This document shows positions 52,326 through 60,391 of a stretch of DNA of 64,000 nt, in pieces. The DNA lies in NCBI RefSeq assembly GCF_904848625.1, contig NZ_CAJHCP010000012.1, forward strand, positions 186,001 through 250,000, given 5' to 3'. A model generated the notes under the pieces. That model ran no database searches and was not told where the DNA came from. It was given only the letters and a program-made list of their open reading frames with translations. Origin of the DNA: Paraburkholderia metrosideri (GTDB taxonomy: Bacteria > Pseudomonadota > Gammaproteobacteria > Burkholderiales > Burkholderiaceae). The position numbers and the translations under genes are program-made. The first letter of the stretch is position 1. Each line of letters opens with the position of its first letter.

Positions 52326-54044
52326 ATGCGTAACAACCAGCCTGTCACCGGGCACGAGTACGAATTCCCGTCGTCACACATGCTTGTCTCCGCGACCGAC
52401 CTGACCGGCCGCATCCAATATTGCAATCCGGCTTTCATCGCCGTGTCGGGCTTCACTCGCGACGAACTGATCGGCCAGCCGCACAATCTGATCCGCCATC
52501 CGGATATGCCGCGCGACGCCTTCGCCGACATGTGGACCACGATCCGCGAAGGCCGTCCGTGGACCGCTCTGGTCAAGAATCGCCGCAAGAATGGCGATCA
52601 TTACTGGGTTCACGCGAACGTCACACCGGTGGTGGAGAAAGGCGCAGTAGTCGGTTATCTGAGCGTGCGGATCAAACCGGAACGCGAAGCGGTGCGCGAC
52701 GCTGAAACCTTGTACGCCCGCATGGGTGCCGGCGAAGCGCGCGGCGTGAAGCTGCGGCGCGGCGTGGTCGTGCGAACCGGTGTGGCCGGTCGCTTGCAGG
52801 CGTTGATGCGCCTGCCGGTTGCCACGCGCGCGGCTTCCGGTTATGCGCTGACACCGCTGGCGCTGCTGACAACCGGCCTCGTGGCGTGGGGCGGCACACC
52901 ACCTGCGCCGTTCTGGGTCGCGCTCGGCGTCACCTCGGCGATCAGTTTCGTCTCGTGGCGCATGCTGGCGCGCCAGCTTGCCGCGCCGATCCGCGACATG
53001 TCGGGCTTTGCGACGCGTCTGGCCGCAGGCGACCTGACCGCTAATCTGCAAATCGCCCGCCACGACGATCTCGGCGATGTGCTGCAGGCGATGAATCAGT
53101 TGAAGGCGAATCTCGCGGCGATCGTGTACGACGTGCGCGCGCAGATTACCGGCATGCTCGACAATGCGCGGGAAATTTCCAGCGGCAACGTCGATCTCGC
53201 CCGCCGAACCGAGCTGCAGGCGGCCTCCCTGGAAGAAACCGCCGCCACCATGGAACAGTTGACCACCACCGTACAGGCCAACGCCGACGCCAGCGTGCGC
53301 GCGCTCGATCTGGCGCGCGATGCGAAGGCGGCGGCGGCGGTCGGCGGCAAGATCGCGGGTCAGGTCGAGCAGACCATGGCGGGTATCACGGCCGCCTCGC
53401 GACGTATTGCGGACATTACCGGCGTGATCGACGGTATCGCGTTCCAGACCAACATCCTCGCGTTGAACGCCGCCGTCGAAGCAGCCCGGGCGGGCGAGGC
53501 GGGCCGCTCGTTCGCGGTTGTGGCTGGCGAAGTGCGGATGCTTGCGCAACGATGCGCGGCGTCGTCGAAGGAAATCAAGTCGGTGGTCGAGGCGAGTGCG
53601 AGCGAAGTGGCGGCCGGCACGGAGCTGGTCGCCCGTACGACCGCCCAGATGCGCGCGATCGACGAGGCCGTGGAGCGCGTCTCGTCGATCATCGTCGAAG
53701 TGGCGAACGCGAGCAGCGAGCAGGCCGAAGGAATTCGCCAGGTCAACCAGGCCGTTTCGCATCTGGACGGCGCCACCCAGCAAAACGCGGCGCTCGTCGA
53801 ACAGGCGGCGGCGACGGCCCAAAGTCTCGCGATGCAAGCCGATGTGCTCGATGAAGCGGTGCGCCTGTTCAGCGTCGCCGACGCGACCCCCGTGCGTCCC
53901 ACTGCAAGCGTGAAGCGCCCGGCATCCGCAGCCGGTACGGTGAGCCGCACTGCCGCCGGGTTCTCACGATCCGTCCACGATCATGCCGGGCAACAACGTG
54001 TGCACGAGGTCCAGCACGAAGATGAAGAAGCCCGAATGATCTGA
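52326..54044 (+). CDS. Aer-like methyl-accepting chemotaxis protein with N-terminal PAS domain
   Basis: 572 residues. The PAS domain (about 10-125) contains [18 protein letters not shown] and [18 protein letters not shown], the Aer FAD-binding PAS pattern, so redox or oxygen taxis is likely. Two close hydrophobic segments (about 180-225) form a membrane hairpin with no periplasmic sensor. Then HAMP and the signalling domain with [25 protein letters not shown]-terminal tail of about 50 residues follows the coiled coil. AAGGAAAG precedes ATG 52326. Confidence 0.9.
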   Translation: MRNNQPVTGHEYEFPSSHMLVSATDLTGRIQYCNPAFIAVSGFTRDELIGQPHNLIRHPDMPRDAFADMWTTIREGRPWTALVKNRRKNGDHYWVHANVTPVVEKGAVVGYLSVRIKPEREAVRDAETLYARMGAGEARGVKLRRGVVVRTGVAGRLQALMRLPVATRAASGYALTPLALLTTGLVAWGGTPPAPFWVALGVTSAISFVSWRMLARQLAAPIRDMSGFATRLAAGDLTANLQIARHDDLGDVLQAMNQLKANLAAIVYDVRAQITGMLDNAREISSGNVDLARRTELQAASLEETAATMEQLTTTVQANADASVRALDLARDAKAAAAVGGKIAGQVEQTMAGITAASRRIADITGVIDGIAFQTNILALNAAVEAARAGEAGRSFAVVAGEVRMLAQRCAASSKEIKSVVEASASEVAAGTELVARTTAQMRAIDEAVERVSSIIVEVANASSEQAEGIRQVNQAVSHLDGATQQNAALVEQAAATAQSLAMQADVLDEAVRLFSVADATPVRPTASVKRPASAAGTVSRTAAGFSRSVHDHAGQQRVHEVQHEDEEARMI

Positions 54045-54154
54045 TAGATCGACATGACTCCCACCTCGACGGCCCCTTATTGGCACGTGAGGATCGAAGC
54101 GTCAACGCCCCGCGGGCTGCGGGCCGGTTGCCCCGCGTCACAACGGCGTCGAGT

Positions 54155-54185
54155 GGCCCGCCCCTTCCGGACGGGCGATTTTTTT
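54155..54185 (+). terminator. Intrinsic terminator of the Aer-like gene
   Basis: GCCCG and CGGGC (54156-54160, 54172-54176) with an internal CCCCTTCCGG loop, followed by a run of seven Ts (54179-54185). Confidence 0.75.
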
Positions 54186-54636
54186 CGCGTTACCTTTGCA
54201 ATTGACGAAGACTAGGGCAAGCCGCGGTCGCGTCAATTGTGCGCCGAAAGGTGAGGCAATACGGGAGTCGTCACATGCGCACAGGCCGCCACTGTCGAGC
54301 CAATGCAATCCGCATTGCATACCCACGTCCGCCGTGCTCGCGCGCGGCCTAACCAGGCTGTGCGTCAGCAACATGACAGCCCGGCGAGAAGAGTTGCACC
54401 GCCACGGGGCACGAAAAATGCAGCCGTCGTGACGGGGAGTCGCGTTAAACTGGTTGTCATGCCCGGATGTCACGCGCGGTATTGCCCGGCGCCCCTTGTC
54501 AGGTAATGCTCAGGGGCTTCCCGGCAAGCGGTCAGGCAAACGGGCGGACATGCATGGCATGTCATCAGGGCGCGACAGACGGCGCGGCGTCCTGCTCGTA
54601 CAATGGTTCGATCAACAACGGTACAAGGACAAATCG
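54186..54636. other. Gene-free stretch, about 450 bp
   Basis: No credible gene on either strand. It should hold the promoter of the 83-aa gene, which I could not place. Confidence 0.45.
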
Positions 54637-54888
54637 ATGCGCACTACCGGGTCCTCCGGGTCAATGGCCCTGCTCTCCGAATACGACGACGCAACGGCGC
54701 GCGAACTCCGCTCGCTGCGCCTCGAATCGACAGAAGACGGCAAAGGCATTCTTCTGATCGAGGTCGATGAGCGCAAGCCAGGCATACATCGCGAAGTGCG
54801 CTACGAAATCACGCCCGCCGAGCTGATTGCCGCCATCCGCGCCCATGGCGCCGAGTTGCCGGGCGAACAGCACAATCATCGTCAATGA
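54637..54888 (+). CDS. Small hypothetical protein (83 aa)
   Basis: ATG 54637 has AAGGA ten bases ahead. The product contains DDATARELRSLRLESTEDGKGILLIEVDERKPGIHREVRYEITPAELIAAIRAHG (given only as DDATARELRSLRLE and VRYEITPAELIAAIRA here): a strand-rich middle and a C-terminal helix, soluble, compact. I do not recognise a family. The frame continues upstream to 54454 but that part is not convincing. Confidence 0.6.
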   Translation: MRTTGSSGSMALLSEYDDATARELRSLRLESTEDGKGILLIEVDERKPGIHREVRYEITPAELIAAIRAHGAELPGEQHNHRQ

Positions 54889-54895
54889 AATAAGA

Positions 54896-54933
54896 CACGC
54901 GGCATTCGCGCATGGGTGCGTGAATGCCGCGTG
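54896..54933 (+). repeat. 12-bp perfect hairpin after the 83-aa gene
   Basis: CACGCGGCATTC (54896-54907) and GAATGCCGCGTG (54922-54933) with a 14-base loop. No T run follows. It may stabilise the 3' end. Confidence 0.6.
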
Positions 54934-54957
54934 GTGTATCCGGTTGTGCCGGCTGCG

Positions 54958-54983
54958 GTTCGACGGTCAAGTTCGACGGTCAA
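54958..54983. repeat. Perfect tandem duplication of 13 bp
   Basis: GTTCGACGGTCAA occurs twice head to tail. The stretch from here to 55291 (about 310 bp) has no gene that I can support, and presumably carries the promoter of the DedA-rhodanese gene. Confidence 0.7.
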
Positions 54984-55291
54984 CACGGTGTTCGAGACGA
55001 AGGCACTGCAAAGGCTCACAAATCCGGACATATAGCGCGCCCAGAATGTCTACCCGGCGTGATTTCCGCGCTGTCGCGCCACGACAGTTTCAGATCTTTT
55101 TTGTTTGTTCCGCTCACGCCGCTAATCGGCAACGTGAGCAGTGAGCACCGCGCATTAGTGCTTTCAATACCCGAGAATATTGGACACTTATTCAGGCCGT
55201 TTGCACGTCCTGAAAATGCGTCCATAATCCTTGCATTCTCCTTCGCTTTATTTTCCTGCACTGCCCCCGCAAGGGCTACGGATGTAAGCCG
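54984..55291. other. Gene-free stretch upstream of the DedA-rhodanese gene
   Basis: It is somewhat lower in GC toward the right end. A plus-strand frame (54924-55331) is not credible. No definite promoter was found. Confidence 0.4.
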
Positions 55292-56284
55292 ATGCTACAT
55301 GATCTCGTCGAACAATATGGACCGGCGCTGATTTTCGTCAACGTGCTGGCGGGTGCGCTCGGGCTGCCGGTACCGGCGATGCCGTCGCTCGTGCTGTTCG
55401 GCGCAATGGCCGCCATGCATCCGGGTTCCGTAGGCACGCAATTACTACCGGTTCTGGTTCTGTCGATCTTCGCTACGCTGATCGGCGACAGCGCCTGGTA
55501 TCTTGCTGGCCGTATATATGGCGGCAATACGCTGAAAACCATTTGCCGTTTGTCGTTATCGCGTGACACCTGTGTAAAAAAGACCGAACGCTTTTTCGGC
55601 CGCTGGGGCGTGCGGGTATTGGCGGTGGCGAAATTCGTCCCGGGTTTGTCGATCGTATCGATTCCGATGGCCGGCGCGATGGGTACGAAATATCGCACCT
55701 TCCTCACCTACGACAGCATCGGCGCGGCGCTGTGGTCCGGCACGGGGTTGATCATCGGCGCGTTGTTTTCGCGGCAGATCGACATGATGTTCGCGATCGC
55801 CGGGCGGCTCGGCCGCACGGCGGCGCTGGTCGTCGTTGCGCTGTTGTTGCTGTACGCGGCGTATCGGTGGATCCGGCGTCGTCAATTGATTTCGAAACTG
55901 GCGTCCGCGCGCATCGAGGTCGACGAACTGGCAACGCTGGTCAAGGCGGGCCATACACCGGTGCTGTTCGACATCCGTTCGCAGGAAAAGCGCAAGCTCG
56001 ATCCGTTCGTGATTCCCGGCTCTAAATTCGCCGACGAACGGCAACTCGACGAAATCGTCGCCACCTATCCGCATGACCAGAAACTGGTGATTTACTGTTC
56101 CTGCCCGAACGAGATTTCCGCGGCATGGATGGCCAAGCAACTGAACGAAGCCGGCTTCTCCGATGTGCTGCCGTTACGCGGCGGCATGGAAGCCTGGCGC
56201 GACTCGGGCAAGCCGGTTGAGGCGCTGCCCGATATGCCGCCACCGGAAGTCGCGGTCGAAGACGTCGCGCCGAAGGCCGTATAG
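55292..56284 (+). CDS. DedA-family membrane protein fused to a rhodanese domain
   Basis: 330 residues. The N-terminal 195 residues are a DedA/SNARE-associated membrane domain with GDSAWYLAGRIYG and AKFVPGLSIVSIPMAGAMGTKYR, the region of re-entrant helices in undecaprenyl-phosphate/polyprenyl flippases. A rhodanese domain follows (about 215-310): VLFDIRSQEKRK, then VIYCSCPNE with Cys 269 and Cys 271 in the active-site loop, and LPLRGGMEAW. The rhodanese faces the cytoplasm if the topology is normal. Sulfur transfer or persulfide handling next to a lipid transporter is unusual. The flavoprotein gene follows after 90 bp. Confidence 0.87.
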   Translation: MLHDLVEQYGPALIFVNVLAGALGLPVPAMPSLVLFGAMAAMHPGSVGTQLLPVLVLSIFATLIGDSAWYLAGRIYGGNTLKTICRLSLSRDTCVKKTERFFGRWGVRVLAVAKFVPGLSIVSIPMAGAMGTKYRTFLTYDSIGAALWSGTGLIIGALFSRQIDMMFAIAGRLGRTAALVVVALLLLYAAYRWIRRRQLISKLASARIEVDELATLVKAGHTPVLFDIRSQEKRKLDPFVIPGSKFADERQLDEIVATYPHDQKLVIYCSCPNEISAAWMAKQLNEAGFSDVLPLRGGMEAWRDSGKPVEALPDMPPPEVAVEDVAPKAV

Positions 56285-56374
56285 CGCAAGCAGCGCATCC
56301 GTATCAGCGCGCTCGCGCGCCGCGCCGCTTCGCCTCCCGTTCAATCGATCAATGAACACCGAAGGAGCGGTTCA

Positions 56375-58105
56375 ATGCTTTCGACTCAAGAAGTTCCAAC
56401 CCAAGAAGCTGAAGGACAACCGCAGGGCCCGGTCGCAGACGCGCCGTTTTCGAATCTCTCGACCCGCATGCACCAGATGTTCCCGTCGCTCACGTGCGCG
56501 GAAATCGACCGTTTGCGGCGGTTCGGAGAAATCGGCGACTGGCACGCGGGCGAGTTGCTGTTCGAAACCGGCCACACCGGCCCCGGGATGTTCGTGCTGC
56601 TCGAAGGACGCGTGAAGGTTTATCAGCGCGACGGGATCGGCCGCGAGGTGGTGATCGGCGAACATGGCGCCGGGCATTTTCTGGCCGAGGTCGGTCAACT
56701 GTCGGGCCGGCCCGCGCTGGTCAACGGCCTCGCGCTCACCGGCGTGAAAGCACTGCTGATTCCACCAACCCAATTGCGCGCGCTTCTGGTCGCCGAGGCC
56801 GAACTCGGCGAGCGCATCATGCGCGCGCTGATTCTGCGCCGCGTATCGCTGATCGAAAAAGGCGCGGGCGGCCCGATTCTGATCGGCAATAGCGGCGACG
56901 CACGGCTCGTGATGCTGCAAGGTTTCCTGTCGCGCAACGGCCATCCCCATTCGGTGATCGACGAACGCGACGAAGACGCGCTGCGCCTGATCGAGCAATT
57001 CGCCGCGCAGCGCGAAGACATGCCGCTCGTGATCTGTCCGGACGGTTCGGTGCTGCGGCATCCGAGCATGCCGGAACTGGCCACGTGCCTGGGCCTGCTG
57101 CCCGATCTCGACGACTCGCATGTGTACGACGTGGCAATCGTCGGCGCGGGGCCGGCGGGACTGGCTACCGCCGTGTACGCGGCGTCCGAAGGTCTGTCGG
57201 TGATCGTGCTCGACAGCCGCGCGCCGGGCGGCCAGGCGGGCGCCAGCTCACGGATCGAGAACTATCTGGGATTCCCGACCGGCATCTCCGGCCAGGCGCT
57301 GGCGGGCCGCGCATTCGTGCAGGCGCAGAAGTTCGGCGCGCACGTCGCAATTCCGGTCCACGTGAAGGCACTGCATTGCGCGGACTTTCCGCATCGGCTG
57401 GAGCTGAAGTGCGGTGGGCATATCAGCGCGCGTGCAATCGTGATTGCCAGCGGTGCGGTGTATCGGCGGCCTGCGCTTGAAGGTCTGGACCGTTTCGACG
57501 GACGCGGCGTCTATTACTGGGCTTCGCCGGTCGAAGCCAAGCTGTGCAAGCGTCAGGAGGTCGTGCTGGTGGGCGGCGGCAATTCGGCTGGCCAGGCGAT
57601 CGTCTATCTCGCGACGCATGCGGCCAAGGTGCATGTGCTGATTCGACGGAGCGGCTTTGAGGCGACCATGTCGCGCTATCTGATCGACCGGATTCGTTCG
57701 CTGCCGAATGTCTTCGTGCATCCGAATTCGGAAATCGGCCGACTCGAAGCGGACGAAAGCGGCCTTGCCGCCGTCGGCCTGAAAAAGCCGCTGCCCGATG
57801 GCATCGATCACTTCGACACACGGCATCTGTTCCTCTTCACCGGCGCGGACCCGAATACCGACTGGCTGCGCACCTGCGGCGTCCAGCTCGACGGCAAGGG
57901 CTTCGTGCTGACCGGCACGAGTGTGGACAACGCGTCCGTGTGCGATCTCGCGACCACGGTCGAGGGCGTGTACGCCATCGGCGACGCACGCGCGGGATCG
58001 ACGAAACGCGTGGCGGCGGCAGTCGGAGAAGGTGCAGCGGTGGTCGCGCAGATTCATCAATTGCTGGCGGTGTCGGCGGGAGAAGCCGTCGCGCTGGGCG
58101 CCTGA
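56375..58105 (+). CDS. cNMP-binding domain/thioredoxin-reductase-like FAD-NAD(P) oxidoreductase
   Basis: 576 residues. A cyclic-nucleotide-binding-like domain (about 30-160: LLFETGHTGPGMFVLLEGRVKVYQRDG in parts) is followed by a thioredoxin-fold segment without CxxC (about 165-240: GPILIGNSGDARLVMLQGFLSRNG in parts), then a thioredoxin-reductase-type flavin domain with GAGPAGLATAVYAASEGLSVIVLDSRAPGGQAG (in parts; FAD motif at 257-262) and the NAD(P) motif GGGNSAGQA. The CxxC of true thioredoxin reductase is absent (one Cys, ASPVEAKLCKR), so electrons must leave by another route. GAAGGAG precedes ATG 56375. Confidence 0.87.
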   Translation: MLSTQEVPTQEAEGQPQGPVADAPFSNLSTRMHQMFPSLTCAEIDRLRRFGEIGDWHAGELLFETGHTGPGMFVLLEGRVKVYQRDGIGREVVIGEHGAGHFLAEVGQLSGRPALVNGLALTGVKALLIPPTQLRALLVAEAELGERIMRALILRRVSLIEKGAGGPILIGNSGDARLVMLQGFLSRNGHPHSVIDERDEDALRLIEQFAAQREDMPLVICPDGSVLRHPSMPELATCLGLLPDLDDSHVYDVAIVGAGPAGLATAVYAASEGLSVIVLDSRAPGGQAGASSRIENYLGFPTGISGQALAGRAFVQAQKFGAHVAIPVHVKALHCADFPHRLELKCGGHISARAIVIASGAVYRRPALEGLDRFDGRGVYYWASPVEAKLCKRQEVVLVGGGNSAGQAIVYLATHAAKVHVLIRRSGFEATMSRYLIDRIRSLPNVFVHPNSEIGRLEADESGLAAVGLKKPLPDGIDHFDTRHLFLFTGADPNTDWLRTCGVQLDGKGFVLTGTSVDNASVCDLATTVEGVYAIGDARAGSTKRVAAAVGEGAAVVAQIHQLLAVSAGEAVALGA

Positions 58106-58288
58106 GCAAGCCACCGCAGGATCTCGCCGCGTCGATGCGCGTCGACGCGCTCCGGGGCCCGGTGGCTAACCTGCTGTTACACACGCATTCAACTCGTTGC
58201 ACCTGCATGGCTTTCTGTTTCGTAAGATCGACGTCAGCCGTTCGACAGTGAACGGCCCGCTCTTTCGACTTCGAAACAGGAGACAAGC

Positions 58289-58561
58289 ATGATCAAACGC
58301 GGGATCGCCACGCTCAGATTCGCCGCCTTCGGGTTGGCCGCCGCCTGCGTATCGACTGCCGCCCTCGCGCGGGTGAACGTGGGCGTGTTCGTCGGCACGC
58401 CAGCGCCGGTCTATGCCGCGCCGCCCGTCGTTTATGCACCGCCGCCCCCAGTCGTGTATGCGCCTCAGCCTGCCTATGGCTACGGCTACTATCGCCATGG
58501 CTGGCATCACGACCATTGGCGGCATCGTGGATGGGAACGGCATCATGGGCGTGGGTGGTGA
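58289..58561 (+). CDS. Small exported Pro/Tyr/His-rich protein
   Basis: 90 residues. A signal peptide (RFAAFGLAAACVSTAALA, cleavage near 29) is followed by repeats of the type APPVVYAPPPPVVYAPQPAYGYGYY in short units and a His/Trp/Arg-rich end (HGWHHDHWRHRGWERHHGRGW, in part). This is a common beta-proteobacterial periplasmic or surface peptide without known role. AGGAG precedes ATG 58289. It parallels the His-rich small exported protein at 12.2 kb. Confidence 0.75.
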   Translation: MIKRGIATLRFAAFGLAAACVSTAALARVNVGVFVGTPAPVYAAPPVVYAPPPPVVYAPQPAYGYGYYRHGWHHDHWRHRGWERHHGRGW

Positions 58562-58698
58562 CAGGATCGGAACCGGCTGCCTACGGCCAGGGGCTGCAGA
58601 CAAATCATCGGCCGTATTCACGCTAAAGTAGCGACTGCTGATCCAGGCGGGGCCCGAGTACCCGCTCCCATCGCCGTCACTCACAGACCGACACTTGC

Positions 58699-59928
58699 GT
58701 GAAGACTCTGCCGCTCCCCGCAGCCCGCACCCTGCATCTGGCCGCGCAAGGTTTGCTGACGCCGCCGCGCCGCAAGGCCGTCAAAGCCGATGTGCTCGAC
58801 ACAATCGCTCGCATGACGCAGTTGCAGATCGACACGATTCACGTCGTCGCACGCAGTCCCTATCTCGTGCTGTTCAGCCGGCTTGGCGCCTATCCACAGC
58901 AATGGCTCGACGAACATCTCGCCGAGGGCAAGCTGTTCGAGTACTGGTCGCATGAGGCGTGTTTCGTGCCGACTGAAGACTACGGGCTGCTGCGTCACCG
59001 GATGCTCGACCCCAGCGGCATGGGCTGGAAATACGCTGCCGAGTGGCATAAAAAACATCGCAAGGCGATTGACGCGCTGCTCGCGCACATTCGCGCAACA
59101 GGTCCGGTGCGATCGGCGGATTTCGTCCGCGAGGCGGGCAAAGGCAATGGCTGGTGGGACTGGAAACCGGAAAAGCGCCATCTTGAAGTGCTCTTCGCCA
59201 TCGGCCAACTAATGGTCGCCGAGCGGCGCAATTTTCATCGCGTGTACGACCTGACCGAACGCGTCATGCCCAACTGGGACGATGCGCGCGACCTGCAACC
59301 CGCCGACGCCGTTACCGCAGAAGTGCTGCGGCGCACCTGTCGTGCGCTTGGTGTCGCACGCGCCGATTGGGTCGCCGATTACTACCGGCTGCCGCGCCGC
59401 CCGTATCGCGATGAACTGCATACGCTTGCCGATCAGGGCGAACTGATTCAGGTGCAAGTGGAAGGCTGGAAGCAGGACACGTTCGTCCATCGCGACATCG
59501 CGCCGATGCTCGACGACGCGGCAAGCGGCAAGCTCGCGTCGACGGTGACGACGGTGTTGTCGCCATTCGACCCGGTGGTGTGGGATCGCAAGCGCGCAGC
59601 CGCGCTATTCGATTTCGACTATGCAATCGAATGCTATACGCCTGCGGCAAAGCGCAAATATGGTTACTTCGTATTGCCGCTACTGAGCCGCGGCAAGCTG
59701 GTGGGTCGTGTGGATGCGAAAGCGCATCGCACGCAACAGGTATTCGAAGTGAAGTCGCTGCACATGGAGACCGGGGTACGCCTGAGCGCCCGTCTTGCCG
59801 GCGATCTGCGGCGCGCGCTGCAACGTTGCGCGGATTGGCACGGCACGCCGCAACTGCAGATTACGTCGGCACCGGCGGATTGGCTCGAAGCGCTCACGCT
59901 AAGCGCCGATAACGACGCGCCAGCGTGA
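58699..59928 (+). CDS. YcaQ-family winged-helix DNA glycosylase
   Basis: 409 residues. The family's catalytic QxD motif is seen as LQIDTIHVVARSPYL, and HxxCFVPTEDYGLLRHRML, KxxLEVLFAIGQLMV and LSPFDPVVWDRKR are conserved YcaQ regions. E. coli YcaQ unhooks interstrand cross-links, removing alkylated bases. The start is GTG 58699; there is no ATG upstream in frame and the ribosome site is weak. It is a stand-alone gene. Confidence 0.87.
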   Translation: MKTLPLPAARTLHLAAQGLLTPPRRKAVKADVLDTIARMTQLQIDTIHVVARSPYLVLFSRLGAYPQQWLDEHLAEGKLFEYWSHEACFVPTEDYGLLRHRMLDPSGMGWKYAAEWHKKHRKAIDALLAHIRATGPVRSADFVREAGKGNGWWDWKPEKRHLEVLFAIGQLMVAERRNFHRVYDLTERVMPNWDDARDLQPADAVTAEVLRRTCRALGVARADWVADYYRLPRRPYRDELHTLADQGELIQVQVEGWKQDTFVHRDIAPMLDDAASGKLASTVTTVLSPFDPVVWDRKRAAALFDFDYAIECYTPAAKRKYGYFVLPLLSRGKLVGRVDAKAHRTQQVFEVKSLHMETGVRLSARLAGDLRRALQRCADWHGTPQLQITSAPADWLEALTLSADNDAPA

Positions 59929-59976
59929 ACCCAGATTCAATGCAGCGCCGACCACACGGCAGCGCTGCATTCTGCT

Positions 59977-60234
59977 TCAGTGATCCAGCTTCGCACGCAA
60001 TTCGCGAGCGGCTTCGAGCAGCCCTTCGTAACCCGAACGCGCATGTTCAGGCAGATCAGGATCGCCGACAAACGCGCCAAGCGTTTCGATCAGGCTATAC
60101 AGAATCCCCTTCGCAGCGCCCGACGCAATGCCGCCAGAAGAGACCTGCTGATCGACGTGACTCAGCGCTGCATCGAGTTGTTCCAGTTCGGGCCGGTCGC
60201 CCGAAGGCGGCTGAGGCGAAACGTCTTGCGTCAT
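59977..60234 (-). CDS. Small hypothetical protein (85 aa)
   Basis: Acidic soluble protein with a Pro-rich N-terminus and two predicted helices (ELEQLDAALSHVDQQV, GYEGLLEAARELRAKL). AGGAG lies about 17 bases before ATG 60234, too far to be ideal. No family is recognised. It is convergent with the YcaQ-family gene (48-bp gap). Confidence 0.6.
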   Translation of the reverse strand: MTQDVSPQPPSGDRPELEQLDAALSHVDQQVSSGGIASGAAKGILYSLIETLGAFVGDPDLPEHARSGYEGLLEAARELRAKLDH

Positions 60235-60391
60235 GATCGAACATCGCTCCTGTTAGTCAACGGTTGGGCATCGGTGCAACATCGGTTGAGCAACGGCAGA
60301 CACGCCATGCTTTCACTTTGTTTATATACCGATCGTGCGCCGCCGTCCATTCGCGATCATGACGCGCGTGAACCCGCAACGTGCTGACGAC

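Noticed and set aside
54924-55331. 135-codon plus-strand frame before the DedA-rhodanese gene
   Set aside because: Overlaps the tandem duplication and the start of a well-supported gene; composition not protein-like.
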